This document shows positions 45,501 through 63,777 of a stretch of DNA of 64,000 nt, piece after piece. Position 1 is the first letter of the stretch, and every line of letters begins with the position of its first letter. This DNA comes from Branchinecta lynchi (Eukaryota; Arthropoda; Branchiopoda; Anostraca; Branchinectidae): contig JAKZAP010000004.1 of assembly GCA_023053575.1 (NCBI GenBank), positions 25,039,252 through 25,103,251 of the forward strand, given 5' to 3'. The notes below the pieces were generated by a model. The model was given only the letters and a program-made list of their open reading frames with translations, did not search any database and was not told the origin of the DNA. A program made the position numbers and the translations under genes.

Positions 45501-46534
45501 GAAATAAATAACAGGTACACCAACTAGCAAAAGCGGCAAACCCCTCATTACCAAAGATGATCATGAGCCAACAGTCGACTGTTGCTTAAAAGTCCCCTAC
45601 ATGTCTCATAACAGGTATCGCCTATTTTTGTTTTCAATGTACTTTACTACTGAAGTTGTCAACCCCTTTGAAATTTTCAAACTGGTGTATCTCATGAAGG
45701 AATTTTTGTACCAAAAAATGGATGACATATACTTTGATCAGCCCATCAATGGCTATCGATTGCCGTCGAAAAAAAAATTCTACCTGTCTTAGTTCAAAAG
45801 TTGACTTTTTTGCCGTAGGCTAACTTTCTAACGTCACGACTTAGAAAGGAGCAAAGGATAAGCTCTAGTTTCTTTAGCAATGAGAGAACTTTTAAAGTTT
45901 AAGGGGCACATCTGATACCGTTACTCTACCGCAAACCCAAGTGCAAAAAAAAAAAATTTATAAACTCAGCTGGAATCGTCGCAGACATGGACAGAAACAA
46001 TAGATGGCAGCACTTTCGGACCCGTGGGAAAAAGCCACTTTTTTGTCTCTGTAGATTTTTCTGTTTATCACTCAAAGAAGATATGTTGGCTGTGGGGCCG
46101 GGTAACTGCCGCATATATTTAACACTTATAGATTTTAGTCCATCTTCAATTTGAAACTGGTGCCTGCCTGCTAGCGTGCTAGAACGGAGCTTTCCACTCG
46201 AAAGCAGAAACATGGTCTGATGAAACGAAAGGTTCGCTACACAACTTGAGATGGTCCTCTCCGACATAGGCTATACAACTCCACTTCACTTCGCAAACCG
46301 TAGGCTCTGGCTCGAGGACAAGCAAAAACCATCCTTATTGGCCCCAGGCAAGAGTTCTACGGAGCTTTCCAAAATGTAATGTCATATTCATCAATCCGGC
46401 CTAAGGTCCACACTTTCCGTAAAAACCGCACAGGTTAGACCCTTCCCAGTTACCAGGGATAAAATGAAATCGGAGTCATAGGAAAAAAAAAAAAAAAACG
46501 AGGACAAAACCAAAGTGTTGCTCTCGCAACACAA
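42542..46534 (-). mobile_element. Helitron-like (HINE-type) element, copy 2
   Basis: It has the same terminal structures as copy 1: CTAG at 42542-42545, the 18-bp palindrome at 42550-42567, a 29-bp inverted repeat at 42608-42636 against 46504-46532, and A/T flanking bases. Its core has units starting at 42882, 43676, 44246 and 45086. The last ~720 bp next to the 5' end (from TTCTACCTGTCTTAGTTC, about 45776) are almost identical to copy 1, including a poly(A) tract that differs only in length. This points to recent amplification. It is ~220 bp longer than copy 1 because the core units differ. Confidence 0.75.
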
Positions 46535-46691
46535 TGAGACGGAATGGCGTCTGATTTGTCTTCCAAGTTACAAACGCCCATCGAGTCAACCAGATGGGTG
46601 TGCGTACAACCGGAGAAACCACCAGATGGCGTGTCGTTTGGTAGCCTATTCTGTTAAACGACACATATGACGACACGTTCAGACTGGCACG

Positions 46692-47754
46692 CAGGGTGTC
46701 GCAAGGGGGGAGTTCGGGAGATGCAGTACCCCCCCCCCCAACTTTGTGAGATCCGTTACAATTTTCAGGATTGGGTAGTTACTAGATACCGAATTTAGTT
46801 CCAGTTTTGACGAAATTATACCGAATACAAATATGTAGTCTTTCGATACCAAAACAATTCGGTATCATAGCCGAGATGCGGTAGTTGTACAGAATAGCGA
46901 ACGTGCGATCGGTCTAAACTTATTCGGTGTAATAACTGGTATTCGGTAATTTATTCGATTTGATTGCCAGGATTCGGGAGTTACCACGAACCTCAAATTC
47001 GGAAGAGGGCGAGCGAGGCACTCGTCGCAGACAAAAGGACTGCTCTATGATTTTGTCGACAGTCCTTAATTTTATTTTGGATCCCAAAAAGAATATCTAA
47101 TCATAGATGTTTCGAAAATTCGACCTGCGATGCTTTTCGTAACATTCTCTATTTTGTCGAAGGGCGCGTCATTTGACTGGGGTTTTAAGCCAGTTCTAGG
47201 ATTGGGATTTCAAAACAGTAAAAGCTAGAATGAAATAGGCAGGAAAAAGCTAACTTTAGAAAAATCCCGCCTGCGTCGCTCATGTGATCATGGGCAGTAT
47301 TAACTAGACTACAGTAGCCGCTGCTGTCGGAACCTCGCTCCATCCGGTTTCTGGGACTTCCTAGATTCTCGGTATTTAATCCCCGGTAAATGATAGAATT
47401 TTTAACAGAAGCAGTTAAATTTTAGCCTACAGGAAAAATAAAATAGATTTCGAAAAATGTTCCCTGCGGCGCTCGATTTTCTATTCTCTTGGGTATAATA
47501 GACAGAAGCTGTTACTGTAATCGTGCCCGGCAATATATTCCCCAAGTGGGCTTCGTCAAAACACCGCCTAATAGTCGGCCTATCATCCTTCATATGCCCT
47601 TTAACGTTACTCTTCCTACGTAATCCCTCCTGTTCCATAATTTAAAGCTCGAATGCTCAGTTTCTACGATTCGGTAAATTTTTGAGAGATTCGGTAAAAG
47701 TTTTGGCTCTGCACCCCCCCCCCCCCCAACAAAAATGCACTTGCGACGCCGCTG
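46692..47754 (-). mobile_element. hAT-like ACCGAAT-family element, copy 3
   Basis: The left end CAGGGTGTCGCAAG and right end CTTGCGACGCCGCTG are diverged versions of the copy 2 ends. The flanks CTGGCACG (46684-46691) and CTGCCACG (47755-47762) match at 7 of 8 bases. The copy has fewer ACCGAAT repeats than copy 2 (1.06 kb against 1.40 kb). The region corresponding to the shared frame is broken into two frames on the minus strand (47590-47868 and 47402-47638) by a small indel. Confidence 0.82.
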
Positions 47755-47762
47755 CTGCCACG

Positions 47763-47995
47763 TAGAAACTTGCGTTACGTACCCTATTAAGGTGTTAACG
47801 ATTCTCTTACACTTGAACAAGACCAACCGAGAATAGCATAAGTATAAAATTGTGGATTTTTTCGTCACAGTTTGTCATGGCTTTCATCGAATGCGGTTTT
47901 TCTGTAACTTCTTCGTTTTCTTAAAGTATCGAGAACTACGTAAGATATTAACGTCATTGTAACGACCATAAGGATCTCGGCGAAGGGAGTATGGA
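47763..47995. other. Short stretch with no recognised feature
   Basis: This lies between the ACCGAAT-family element and the array at 48000. Nothing was recognised. Confidence 0.4.
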
Positions 47996-47999
47996 AGCT

Positions 48000-50590
48000 T
48001 TTTATCGCACTTGCCCTTCGGCCAAGTGCCATATAGTGATCGCAATTTCTGTCCGTCCATCGGTCGATGGGTCGGTCAGGTTTTTGCTAGTTCGGGCACT
48101 TCCACATAAGCTAGGACGATGAGACCTGGCAGGCATATATGGGACCCTAGATGATTAAGTTGGAAATAGTCACTTCCTGATCCAAACATCGCGGGGGGAG
48201 TGGATGGAGCGGGAATCCGGAATCTTGAGTTTTTTTATAACATTCGATATTTGATTTTTTATATTTTTTCCAAATTTTATATTTGGAAAGATTTCGTCCC
48301 TCAGACGTCCCACTTAAAATACGGACCGGATCCGGTGACTTTGGAGGGAAATAGAGGGGGGAACCGGAAATCTTGGGAAATGTTTAGAGTGAAGGGAAAG
48401 GGATCGGGACGAAAGTTGGTGGCAAGTACAAACGCAAGTCCTACATACATCGTTGACAGAACCGGACCGGATTCGGGCACTGTGGGGGAGCTGGGAAGGG
48501 GGGGGGGACTTTTGAACGGGTAACGGGTTTGAATGAAACTTGGCAAGTGGAAAGAGCTATCATATCAGATTTCCATCGATCGCAATTTCTGTCCGTCAGT
48601 CTGTCTGTCGGTCGGTCCGGGTTTTGCTAGTTTGGTCACTTGGACATAAAAGGGGTCTCCAAATGATAAAGTTGGAAATAGTCACTTCCCCGATCCGAGC
48701 ATCGTGGGGGGAGAGGAGGGTGGGGGAATCCGGAATCTTGAGGTATTTATAACTTTTGAATGTGCAATCGGATCTCAATGAAATTTGATACTTGGAAAGA
48801 CGTCCTGCCTCAGACAACCTACTTAAAATCCGGACTGGATCGCGTGACTTTGGGGGGAGGTGTAGGGGTAAACTGGAAATCTTGGGAAACGCTTGGAGTA
48901 GAGGGATCGGGACGAAACTTGGTGGTAAGAAGAAGAACAAGCACAAGTCCTAATCCAGGTACATCGTTGAAATAACCGCACTGGATTCGGGCACTCTGGG
49001 GGGAGTTGGGGTCGAAATTCGGTGAACCCGCGAGTTCTGTACTAGGACGATCAAATCTGATAGGCATATCATGGACCCGACCAAACTGCCTTGAGGATAG
49101 TCGTTTCCCCAATCCGACCATCGGGGGGGGGGGGGGGGATGGATGGGAAATCCGGAATCTAGTGGCATGCATATCTTTTCAAGGGGTGAACGGATTTGAA
49201 CGAAACTTGCCAAGTGGAAAGAGCTATCGTCCCAGATGTTCCACGTGAAGTCCGGACCGGACCCGATACTTGAAGGGGGCACCGGGAACCTCGAGAAACT
49301 CTTAAGAGTCGAGGGATCGGAATAGAACTTGGTAGGAAAAACAAGCATAAGCCCTAGACACGTTCTTAACAGAACGAGATCTTATCGGGCTCCTCGGGGG
49401 GAGTTGGGGGAGGTTTTCCGGAATTCCGTTGATCGCGAATTATGACACTTTGAGATGTGTCAAGGACGATAAAACCTGGCGGGCATTTTACTTACCCGAC
49501 CAAATATACTCAAGAACTCGACATAATGCCGTAAGAAAACTGTTCCTGGATCACACCATTTTTGAGGGACCTAAGGGAAGGGATTCCGGAAATTTCTGAT
49601 TTCTGTAGGTTGCGAACAGGTGGTGCGATTCGAGTGAAATTTCATGGGTGATACGAAATCATGACCTAGATCTGCAAAACATGTGTCCGAACCATTGCAG
49701 CCGTGGTTGGGGAGCTGGAGGGGGGTCCTTAAACATTCTAACGTTCAAACAAACCAAATGAATGGGCACATTGGGATGCAAGTTAGACACGACCGAGTTA
49801 GTTCGTCCTAGATTCGTTCTTTGGCGTCCGGTCTGGATCGGGCCACGGTAGGAGGAGGATGAAGTGGGAACCGGAAATTGGCAGATATGCTCCAGTTCGA
49901 GTCAAACTATGTGGACGGGAAGAGGAGATGTCAGAGATGTGGAGTTTACTTATCCGAGTCGTACAAGGCCACAGTGGTGGGAGTCCCGGAAATTATGATG
50001 CTCGCATAGGGGTCAAACGAGTGGAATGATTTTAATGAAACTTGGAAAGTAGAGAGATCATATGCCACAGATGACATATCTTAGGGTCCGGCAAAATCCA
50101 ACGACGGTAGAGGGCGGGGGGAGTGGATTTCACGAAAAATGCTTAGATTCGTTTGAGGGTAAGTACAATAGGCCTACCAACCGTGCTCGTGTATGTTACG
50201 GGAAAGGGGGGGCGGGGATGAACCCCCATCCCTGGTTATACCCAATCATTATGGATAACAATTCAAGGGCCAAACAAAGCTCAGAGGTTTGCCTTTATTG
50301 GTCCGGATTCAAGACTGGATCAGGACGATATCGAGAGCTGGGTCGTCGTTGCACGTCCAAGTTCCAAACGGGTAGAAAGATCAGGACAAAACATGATAGT
50401 CAAGAATCAGAATGTCTACAACACCTAGATTTGTCATTTCGCGACCCGGTTACTGTTGAGGTGCCCGAAAATATTGCCCCCGCCCCCCTCCCTTAAGAAG
50501 GCGAAAAAGATTCAGTGGGTGTGTAACCCTACCCATTTTTAAATAGAAAACCATTTTCCAGATCCGATGATCTCCTGTGGGAGGGAGGCT
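48000..50590 (-). repeat. G-run-rich tandem array, AAGTGCCAT family
   Basis: The left end carries a hairpin (GCACTTG and CAAGTGC arms) followed by CCATATAGTGATCGCAATTT and CTGTCCGTC; the CGATCGCAATTTCTGTCCGT segment recurs at 48587. Units of ~420-510 bp share CTTCCCCGATCCGAGCATCG (near 48170, 48683 and 49105), CCGGACCGGATCCGGTGACT, GGGATCGGGACGAAACTTGG and AAGAACAAGCACAAGTCCTA. It is inverted relative to the array at 10660-12462. The right end is cut by the fold-back element at 50593. No gene is present; overlapping open frames on both strands are due to the repeats. Confidence 0.75.
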
Positions 50591-50592
50591 AA

Positions 50593-52986
50593 GTACGATA
50601 CGGCAGTGTCTATCGTTCCCCTATCTGGGAATCGGTACTCCACACGCTATTGTTCCCCATTTGTCGGGGGATCGATGTGCCAGGAGCTAATGTTCCCCGA
50701 CTGATCGGGGACTACACTTGCCCCAGGGCTAATCTTCCCCGTCAAGTCGTGGAATCGATGTGCCCTGGGCTAACATTTCCCGAGTACTCGTGGAATCGAA
50801 GTGTCCAGAGCTAATGTTCCCTCATAATCAAATAATCAATTTGAGATCGGGGAATTTTGTTGAGTTGAGGTCGGGGAATCCAAATTGCCAGGACCTAATG
50901 TTCCCTGACAAGCAATGATGGTTTTAGTCGGGGAATCGAATCGTCCAGAGCTAATGTTCCCGCATAATCAAATGGCCTGGCACTTGGATTTCCCACCTCA
51001 ACTCAGTGTTGGGGAACATTAGCCAATGAAACTTCCTATTCCCCGAGCTCAACAACCATAACTGCTCATCGGGGAACATTAGCCCCTGGATTCCCCGACC
51101 TCAAAATCGATTATTTGATTACGAGGGAATATTAGCCCCTGGCATTTGGATTCCCCGACCTCAACTCAACAAAAACGGTAATTGCACGTCGGAGAACATT
51201 AGCCCCTCACACTTCGATTCCCCGATCTCTAAATCGATTATGAGGGAACGTTAGCCCCTGGCACTTGGATTCTCCGGCCAGAACTCAACATTTGTATGTC
51301 GGGGAACATTAGCCCCTCGCACTTCGGTTCCCAGGTCTAAAAGTCGGTCATTTGCATGTCGGGGAACATTAGCCCCTGGCATTTGGATTCCCCGACCTCA
51401 AAGCCATTATTACTTATCGGGGAACATTAGCCCCTGGCTCTTGGATTGCCCGACCATAATTCAACAAAATCAATATTTGCATGTCGGGGAACATGAGCCC
51501 CTCGCTTCCTCGATCTAACAAGACCAAAGGTGTCGATGGGATCCCAAAAATCTGATATTTGATTCAGACAATCGAGTCTTGTCTTCGCCAGATCCAGTCT
51601 TGGACAGGCTAATTATCAGAGAAAACCAAGTTCAGATATACCTCTATAAACCATATCTATTTTGACGATACTGACCGAGACTTCCTGCCGATTTCCGAGC
51701 GAACTACTAGCCCAGCAAAAAAAAAAAAATACAGAAACAAAACCAGCGTATCTCCTTATCCCTATAAAGAACATCTAATCAACTTTGAATAAAAGTTTGA
51801 CTTAAAAAAAAAATCCGGTTACAACCGGATTCCGGAAAAATTATATGTCCGGGTAAAAAAACATCGTCATAAACCGACTCAGCCTCCCTTCTTACCCCTT
51901 AATCTGTCATCTACTCGAACTTTTGCTTTTAACAAATTTTCCGGTTTTGGCCGGATTCCGGGCGAACTACTTGTCCGTCGAGAAAATGATTTTCACCATC
52001 GTCTTCAGCATGTCTTCCTACCCCTAAATCGAACATCTAATCAACTTCAAATAAAACTTTCACTGTTAACAAACTTTCCGGTTTTGGCCGGATTCCGGGC
52101 GAACTACTCGTCCGATGACAAAATGATTTTCCCCATCGTGCTCAGCACGTCTTCTTACCCCATAATCGACTATCAAACTATCAACTCGAAATAAAACTTC
52201 TAATTTTAACAAACTTTCCGGTTTCGGCCGGATTCCGGGCGTACTACTTATCCGTCGAGAAAATGGTTTTCGCCATCGTCTTCAGCATGTCTTCCTACCC
52301 CTAAATCGAACATCTAATCAACTTCAAATAAAACTTTTACTTTTAACAAACTTTCCGGTTTTGGCCGGATTCCGGGCGAACTACTCGTCCGATGACAAAA
52401 TAGTTTTCACCATCGTGCTCAGCATGTCTTCTTACCCCATAATCGACTATCACATTAGCTGTTTCAAAATATTTTGTTTGCCCCTTAATTTAAACCCCCT
52501 CCCCCACCCCTAAATGTAGAGCTACATAGCCCATCTACGAACTTGACTGGTCCGACGACCCAACGAATCCTCACACCAAGTTTCATCAAAATATCTCACT
52601 CCCTTCGAGAGTTATCGTGCTTACAGACGGACGGACAGACGGACGGACGGACGGACAGACGGACAACTTTTGCGATGTCATAGGTATCCCTCCACTTACG
52701 TTTTGGGATCCCAAAAATCGATTATTTGCATGTCGGGGAACATCAGCCCCTGACATTTGGATTCCCCAACCTCAACAAAATCAATATTTGCATGTCGTGG
52801 AACATTAGCCCCTCGATCTCGATTATTTGATTATTGGGGAACATTTGCTCTGGACACTTCGATTCCCCGACTTGGCGGGGAAGGTTAGCACTGGACGATT
52901 GGATTCCCCGATCCGTCGGGGAACATTAGCCCCTGACACGTCGATTCCCCGACAATCGGGGAACAATGGGGTGTGGATACGATACG
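50593..52986. mobile_element. Fold-back element with tandem-repeat arms
   Basis: The left arm (about 50593-50990) has units such as GAGCTAATGTTCCCCGACTG. The right arm (about 51000-51517 and 52717-52986) has the inverse, TCGGGGAACATTAGCCCCTG, at a spacing of ~40-75 bp. The outer ends also mirror each other: GTACGATAC and CCACACGCTATTGTTCCCC at the left against GGGGAACAATGGGGTGTGG and ATACGATAC at the right. A GGGATCCC-family element (51518-52716) interrupts the right arm. There is no coding capacity. The layout resembles Foldback transposons, with long inverted arms of simple tandem units. Confidence 0.75.
51518..52716 (+). mobile_element. GGGATCCC-family element, copy 4
   Basis: Starts ACAAGACCAAAGGTGTCGAT then GGGATCCCAAAAATC, and ends TTTTGGGATCCCAAAAATC. 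It has one to two more internal ~150-bp units than copy 2 at 22107-23051 but is otherwise very similar, including the GACGGACG tract. It lies within a repeat unit of the fold-back element (CGATCTA to the left, CGATTATTTGCATGTCGGGG to the right), so it inserted after the arm had formed. Confidence 0.78.
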
Positions 52987-52999
52987 CTTTAGCTATGCA

Positions 53000-53703
53000 T
53001 GCCCAGATAAGCCGGAACAGCGAAAAACGTGTCACTCCGGAGCTGAGCGCCACCGTGGGACGCTGGGCTGCCAGTAGTTTCATAACTGATAGCAAGGGAG
53101 CGTAGTTTTAACAGATGACACTTAGGGATGTTGTCTGTTATGATTTTTCAAACGTTGCGCAGCACCCGTCAGGCCCAGCGAGCACTCACAGGAAAAGACA
53201 AAAAGTAACTGCGAAGTCAGCAGGCGTTTTACCGGCGGCTTCCTCTTATTTGCATGACGCTTAAAAACATCATACCCAACATAACTAAGTAGTATCTACT
53301 ACCTCGCATCCTGGCGTCATCTCTTATGAAGCAGTGTAGTCGTCAAAAAATAACGCCCTGCATTCAGTCGTCTTGAAGCAGATAAGAATGTGCCAACTTT
53401 CTCAATCCTTATTAATCAGGACAAGGGAGCTATCTAGACATCATAAGTACTTTACTTTTCACACGCTCAATACCATCTAAGGACGTGTGACAAGATTTCT
53501 ACCTCCTCATGATACACATCCCGGTGCACTTTTCGAACATGCTTCAATTACCATGACCAGGTCCTCGCACAGGACTAATTTGCGATCCATAATGTCTACG
53601 CAACCTTCAACAAGAAGTAGAAGAAACCAGTGACCGTGTAATTCCGAAAACGCACAAATATAAGATGTTAGAAAGATGTACAGTCGAGTCAAAACTACTC
53701 CGC
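53000..53703. other. Region 3' of RPL19
   Basis: No coding domain is recognised. The 3' UTR and polyadenylation site of RPL19 should lie in the right part of this interval (minus strand), but no canonical AATAAA was clearly identified. Confidence 0.4.
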
Positions 53704-60598
<6,895 letters not shown>

Positions 60599-60770
60599 TA
60601 GCTGATTTGACATCTTGAACTGGTCAAATCAGCTAATGATTTGACCAGGGGCTGCATAATTATCAAATTTCCTGTCAGCAAGTTTTCAAGATCTTGAAAT
60701 GAACTGGTCAGGGCCAGGCTGCATAATTATCAAATTTCCTGTCAGCAAGTTTTCAAGATCTTGATTTGTT
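60599..60770 (+). repeat. 13-bp hairpin and ~68-bp direct duplication
   Basis: TAGCTGATTTGAC (60599-60611) and GTCAAATCAGCTA (60623-60635) are perfect inverted repeats with an 11-base loop. GGCTGCATAATTATCAAATT followed by TCCTGTCAGCAAGTTTTCAA occurs twice, at about 60651 and 60719, with flanking ACTGGTCA phrases. It is probably one local tandem duplication. Confidence 0.75.
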
Positions 60771-60779
60771 CCATAACCA

Positions 60780-61465
60780 TCATTCAAACCTCAATTTCAA
60801 TAAAAAAAAAAAAAACATAACAAGAACAACAGCATCAAAACTTTGTTTCCATGAATTTTGCTTTTAAATATTTCCTTCACTCAATGTTTGGGAACCAGAC
60901 TTTCCCTTCTTGGGGAAAAGCATGCTCAAACACACTGTTCTTAATTTAAGAAGCAAAGATTTGTTTCCCCACTTTTATTTGTTTCATACGATACAATAAC
61001 TAATTTTTTTTTTCTGAGTAGGGTGGCTTAGCATCAGGGTTGCCACACATAGCATAATACTGTGAATTGTAATATTTCACGAAAATCATATCAACATATG
61101 TCATGTTTTCAGGAGTGGCTCCCACACAAAATTACCATTTCACATTTTTTTCATGAAAATAAATTTTCACTCCGTTTTCGACTACAAGTCACTGTCTAAT
61201 TTTTGTTTGATGTAGCAACCCTGCTTAGCAAAGGTACCAATCAATTTTTACAACATAAGTTAGTTTACTTCTTTGGAGCTTAACTAACAGTTATACATAC
61301 AAACAAAATATCTTTACACTTGGACTTTAAGTGATTATTTATGGTCGGTCCCGCGAAAGAAAGATGTACACTACAAATGTGAGTTAAGCTAGCCCATCTT
61401 TCAGTGATACTGCTAATTACAGACAAATTTATGTTTTCAGAACTCTGAACTTTCTTTGAAGATAG
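60780..61465. other. AT-rich stretch without recognised gene
   Basis: Poly(A) and poly(T) runs are present but no recognisable exon or element end. It may be intronic to RPL19. Confidence 0.35.
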
Positions 61466-62375
61466 ATAGTCCCTCAGCCCAAGCTGACTGAGAATCACAT
61501 ATGACACTGCCAAACGGATAAGTCAGCTACATTTTGACCCTTCTTGGTCCTCTTCAGGATCAAGCTAAAATGAACTTGTGGAAAAACAATTAAATTCTTC
61601 TTAAATATCTGATTTTTATAAAATTCTTCTCTGAGAGTTGGCTTGAGAGAAATCTGGGGCTGTGATTTTATTCTGGACACAGCTGCTGTTTTTCCTGTTA
61701 GATTGGGTCGTTGAAAGGGTAGAGATTCTTCTGCATTTGGTTTTGGAGTCACTTGTCTCTTCTTCATCTTTCCAGCTAAGATGGGTACTTGTTGGCCGCT
61801 TGTATGGGCCATTGAGTTCTATAAAGTCAGCTACATTTTGACCCTTCTTGGTCCTCTTCAGGATCAAGCTAGAATGAACTTGTGGAAAAACAATTAAATT
61901 TTTCTTCAATATCTGATTTTGTAAAATTCTTCTCTGAGAGTTGGCTTGAGTGAAAGCTGGGGCTGTGATTTCATTCTGGACACAGCTGCTGTTTTTCCTG
62001 TTAGATTGGGTCGTTGAAAGGGTAGAGATTGTTCTGCATTTGGTTTTGGAGTCACTTGTCTCTTCTTCATCATTCCAGCTAAGATGGGTACTTGTTGGCT
62101 GCTTGTATGGGCCATTTGAAGTTCTATACTGTGGTTATAGATAGTCCTTCAGACCAAGATGACTGCAAATCATATTTGATGGTGCAAAACCGAAAAGTCA
62201 GCTACACTTTGTTAGAGCATATTTGAGCCCTTCTTGGCAAGGGTCCTCTTCAGGCTCAAAGCCACTCAAGCTGGAAAATTAACTTGTGAAACAATTAAAG
62301 ATTCTTCTGTAAATATCTGATTTTACGAACTTCTTCTCTGCAAGTTGGTTGGAGTTAGATGGTTAGATTATACAA
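61465..62375 (-). repeat. 304-bp tandem repeat containing fold-back family ends
   Basis: AGTCAGCTACATTTTGACCC at 61521 recurs at 61825, giving a 304-bp period. Each unit contains GACACAGCTGCTGTTTTTCC, TTAGATTGGGTCGTTGAAAG and CCAGCTAAGATGGGTACTTG. A third, shorter unit follows from about 62137 with the full end sequence AGCTGACT-type and CCCTTCTTGGCAAGGGTCCT. Minus-strand open frames of 70-105 codons are products of the repeat: two near-identical ones start MAHTSGQQVPILAGKMKKRQ or a variant of it. Confidence 0.75.
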
Positions 62376-63040
62376 AATTAAAGATTTTGCAAACTTTTTT
62401 ACCATCACAGTCATCACTTCCTGGGGTAAGTCAAACAGAAACCCTGTATATTCTGATCACCATTTTGCCCGTTTCTGAACTATGATTTCCATTCAAATGA
62501 TTTCTTTCCTTGCCCACTAAAGCACCAGTACGATCACAGTCATAAATGGAAGATCCGAAGTCAAAGACTAGCTTCAGAGAGGTCTCGTTTTTCTCCATCT
62601 TATTCAGTTTTGAATTCATGGCAAATTTTATTTCCTAAAATTCATTCTACAAAATCCCTTGAAAGTATAAAAAAAACAGCTATCCCAAATTCTCAGTAAC
62701 AAGTTTAAGAATGGATAATTAACAGTTACATTGGTTGTATTTCATGTTTATTTATGTGTTTTCCTCTAGTGATACTGGTATTCAGTCACCCTTCCCTCAT
62801 TTTTGTTGTTGTTTTTGTTTGGATTGATTTCGCTTCGTGTTGGCGATGTCGCGAGTTGATCTTTCTACTCAGCGTTGGGCCGATTTCGTTTTATTTATTT
62901 TCTTTTATGGAAGGGTCTGAACCATTCGATGTTTTTCTTCTCTCCGGTTCAAACCTGAAATAATTGTAAGTGCAAAGCATAGTACTGTTAATGTTTATGT
63001 ATTATATAAAGTAAGAATACAAAACCTTGAGCCTTAGAGC
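62376..63040. other. Stretch with no recognised gene
   Basis: Small frames on both strands (62431-62619 minus, 62754-62963 plus) have no domain I recognise. No upstream RPL19 exon could be assigned. Confidence 0.35.
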
Positions 63041-63049
63041 TAGTACCGT

Positions 63050-63300
63050 GATTACATTCTTGACACAGCTACTGTTTTTCCTGTTAGATTAGGTTGTCAA
63101 AGGTAGACATTCTTCTGCATTTTTGTTTTGTAAGTCTCCTGTCTCTTATTCTGCTTTCCAGCTAAGATCAATACTTGTAGGCGGCATGGATGGTTGATTA
63201 GTAGTTCCATATTCTGGTGACAGATAGTCCTTCAGCCCAAGCTGACTGGAAATCATATTTGACGGTGCAAAACAGATAAGTCAGCTACATTTTATTACAG
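63050..63300 (-). repeat. Distant further copy of the 304-bp unit
   Basis: Contains GACACAGCTACTGTTTTTCC, then TTCCAGCTAAGATCAATACT, then GTCCTTCAGCCCAAGCTGAC and GTGCAAAACAGATAAGTCAG, the same order as in the units at 61465-62375. It is more diverged and separated from them by about 680 bp. Confidence 0.65.
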
Positions 63301-63775
63301 CTTTCTTTAAAGACCTAACCCAAACATTTTATTTACCTTCTCTTACTGATCGCAAGACACCCAGTTTATTTAGTTCGAACTTCATTGCCAGATTGCTGTT
63401 TTGGCTTGAGAAAACCCCCACAAAAACATCTTATTTTTCAGACTTTGGAGCGTTAGATGGAAATTACTATTTTGATCCTTGGCACTTTTCATGCCATGAT
63501 GGATTTACATGCCAGACAATCGGCTGAGATTTAGTTTAGACCAATTATTTCCAACCTAGGAAACATGGTGTTTTTTTTAATTTGCTAGTTGTTTGACCAT
63601 GTTTTTTAGTGGTTTAAAAACTTTCACTGTGACAGTATGGGTGGTTAGAATTGTGTGCATGTTAGAAAGACCATTTTTGTTGGTCCGGTCTAAACAGAGA
63701 ATATAAAAATAGGAATCCACTTACTTCCACATGACCTGTTACTCAAGTTAGGACAGTCTACCACAAATCCCTGAT
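63301..63775. other. Stretch with no recognised feature
   Basis: Nothing beyond short frames and T runs was seen. Confidence 0.4.
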
Positions 63776-63777
63776 TT

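Noticed and set aside
48200..49348. Several 80-130-codon frames on both strands
   Set aside because: They follow the tandem units of the AAGTGCCAT array and change with each unit; no domain is visible.
50640..52980. CRISPR-like direct repeats with spacers
   Set aside because: Units vary in length and sequence, occur in both orientations, and lie in an intron-bearing animal context; they form a fold-back element, not a CRISPR array.
61495..62115. Overlapping 69-105-codon frames with paired near-identical peptides
   Set aside because: They are products of a 304-bp tandem duplication with no known domain.
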